Below the pieces are notes generated by a model, which searched no databases, was not told where the DNA came from, and saw only the letters and a list, made by a program, of their open reading frames with translations. DNA of 15,327 nt from UBA3103 sp002365855. GTDB taxonomy: Bacteria > Bacillota > Desulfotomaculia > Desulfotomaculales > Pelotomaculaceae. A program made the position numbers and the translations under genes. The stretch lies in contig DAOURR010000057.1 in assembly GCA_030627625.1 (NCBI GenBank), positions 1 through 15,327 of the forward strand. The letters run 5' to 3'. Within the stretch, counting starts at the first letter, position 1. The number at the start of each line of letters is the position of its first letter. Shown here in pieces: positions 14,706 through 15,327 of this stretch.

Positions 14706-14751
14706 TAACTGACACCTGTAATTATTATATTACAGGTGTCAGTTATGTCAA
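14706..14751 (-). promoter_or_regulatory. near-consensus promoter with perfect 17-bp inverted-repeat operator
   Basis: On the minus strand, TTGACA (14751-14746), 16 nt and TATAAT (14729-14724) form an almost perfect sigma-A promoter for the membrane protein gene at 14636. TAACTGACACCTGTAAT (14706-14722) and its exact inverse ATTACAGGTGTCAGTTA (14729-14745) lie symmetrically around the -10, with 6 nt between. One arm fills the spacer and the other covers the start of transcription. This is the geometry of a repressor site for a dimeric (for example TetR-like) protein. The regulator itself is not in the window. Confidence 0.7.
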
Positions 14752-14835
14752 GACTTTATGGAACTAATTTTTCAGTCTGCTGAAATCAAATCATTTTATG
14801 TTATAGATTAGATGTATTGCCAAATTATAGTACTT

Positions 14836-14878
14836 CCATTATATGCCAGACGAGGTCAAGAACCGTCCTTACTTGCTA
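14836..14878 (+). repeat. dispersed hairpin repeat, copy E (degenerate; overlaps ferritin-like stop)
   Basis: The right half is well kept (GTCAAGAACCGTCCTTACTT then GCTA), while the left half has drifted (ATTATATGCCAGACGAG). The CTA at 14876-14878 is the TAG stop codon of the minus-strand ferritin-like gene, as in copies A and B. The rest of 14752-14835 is AT-rich and shows nothing else. Confidence 0.6.
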
Positions 14879-15190
14879 CTGCATGGGTGCTTGAAAGCCC
14901 TGGGACTGCTGCTGGATAATAGCTTGTTTGCCCTGTTCTACGTGCTGCTGTTCATATGGATTTAACATATAAATGAGCTGCTGCAGTTCGCCCACATGCC
15001 TCTTTTCCTCATCGGCTATGTGATAAAGAACTTTTTTGACTCTTTCATCTGATGTAGACATTGCGTGCGCTTCATACCCTATAATCGCCTCAAGTTCGCC
15101 CGCCATGTCGGCGCGCAGGGCCTGTACCAATTCACCTGGTGACAACTGCCGTGGTACGTTTGCAACAAAAGGATTTCCTAAGTGTGCCAT
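14876..15190 (-). CDS. small ferritin-like protein (possibly encapsulated-ferritin-like)
   Basis: The product is 104 residues. Two helices carry iron-binding-type residues: DMAGELEAIIGYEAH (29-43) and YHIADEEKRHVGELQQLIY (56-74), that is an E...YE pair and an EExxH motif. Two helices instead of four suggest the iron site forms across a dimer, as in encapsulated ferritins (EncFtn), whose segment DEEKEHAAM is similar. This is family-level inference. A Gln-rich tail (QQQSQGFQAPMQ) follows. I see no encapsulin-targeting peptide, but the end of the gene is formed by repeat copy E and a lost tail is conceivable. The ATG at 15190 has GAGGTG 6 nt upstream; a GTG three codons earlier is the alternative. 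The likely role is iron oxidation or oxidative-stress protection. Confidence 0.75.
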   Translation of the reverse strand: MAHLGNPFVANVPRQLSPGELVQALRADMAGELEAIIGYEAHAMSTSDERVKKVLYHIADEEKRHVGELQQLIYMLNPYEQQHVEQGKQAIIQQQSQGFQAPMQ

Positions 15191-15244
15191 TTCATTCACC
15201 TCGTAGTTTTATTAACTCAACTTTCGCAGTTCAAAAGTGCGTCT

Positions 15245-15315
15245 AATCCCTTGACAAATAAGGGATTATGGTAAATTAGAATAACAAAACACCCCATAAT
15301 TTTGGTAAAATAGAA
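15245..15315 (+). promoter_or_regulatory. divergent regulatory region: palindrome over a -35 and two 17-bp direct repeats
   Basis: AATCCCTT (15245-15252) and AAGGGATT (15260-15267) are a perfect 8-bp inverted repeat that overlaps a consensus -35 TTGACA (15251-15256) on the plus strand. Possible -10 sequences are TAAATT (15272, spacing 15) and TAGAAT (15277, spacing 20), neither ideal. ATTATGGTAAATTAGAA (15265-15281) and ATTTTGGTAAAATAGAA (15299-15315) agree at 15 of 17 positions and are 34 bp apart, about three helical turns. The region could control a plus-strand gene beyond the window, the ferritin-like gene at 15190, or both. Confidence 0.4.
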
Positions 15316-15327
15316 TTAGCCACAAAA

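Noticed and set aside
707..14878. The five spaced repeats as a CRISPR array
   Set aside because: The copies are kilobases apart with genes between them and have no regular spacers.

Overview
The window looks like a chromosomal piece of a low-to-mid GC, spore-forming Gram-positive of the Clostridia. A Peptococcaceae/Desulfotomaculales type is my inference, from a YhaM exoribonuclease, a KinA-like orphan sporulation-type kinase, a VanRS-like pair, strong AGGAGG-type ribosome binding sites and the style of the interspersed hairpin repeats. No RNA gene, CRISPR array or intact transposase gene is visible.

Layout. (1) Bases 1-700 are gene debris: the first 36 codons of a YifB/ComM-type protein (minus), the tail of a PEP-synthase-type enzyme (plus) and the tail of an HNH endonuclease (plus). 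(2) yhaM (minus, 748-1695) has its own promoter. (3) From 7034 down to 1973 on the minus strand lies a tightly packed five-gene operon: HpcH/HpaI-type aldolase, NAD-dependent sugar epimerase (frameshifted), DPM1-like GT2 glycosyltransferase, class I methyltransferase, and a GT39-like membrane glycosyltransferase (split by an in-frame TAG). It reads as a pathway that makes a nucleotide sugar, loads it on a polyprenyl carrier and transfers it at the membrane. Two of its five genes are broken or need recoding. (4) 7170-7597 is a noncoding gap with one hairpin repeat. (5) On the plus strand come an orphan MEDS-PAS-PAS histidine kinase, a lipoprotein of unknown function, and an AT-rich two-component pair (OmpR-type regulator plus a six-segment membrane kinase) ending in a strong hairpin. 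(6) On the minus strand are a five-segment membrane protein, driven by a near-consensus promoter whose -10 sits at the centre of a perfect 17-bp inverted repeat, and a small ferritin-like protein next to a divergent promoter region with a palindrome and direct repeats.

The most unusual theme is a dispersed repeat of about 45 bp (five copies, all in the same orientation) with a short hairpin core. Three copies, at 748, 1973 and 14876, supply the TAG stop codon of three unrelated minus-strand genes. Two other copies, within longer 90-110 bp repeats, flank the lipoprotein gene. They resemble REP/BIME-type palindromes associated with tyrosine transposases, but no such transposase is in the window.
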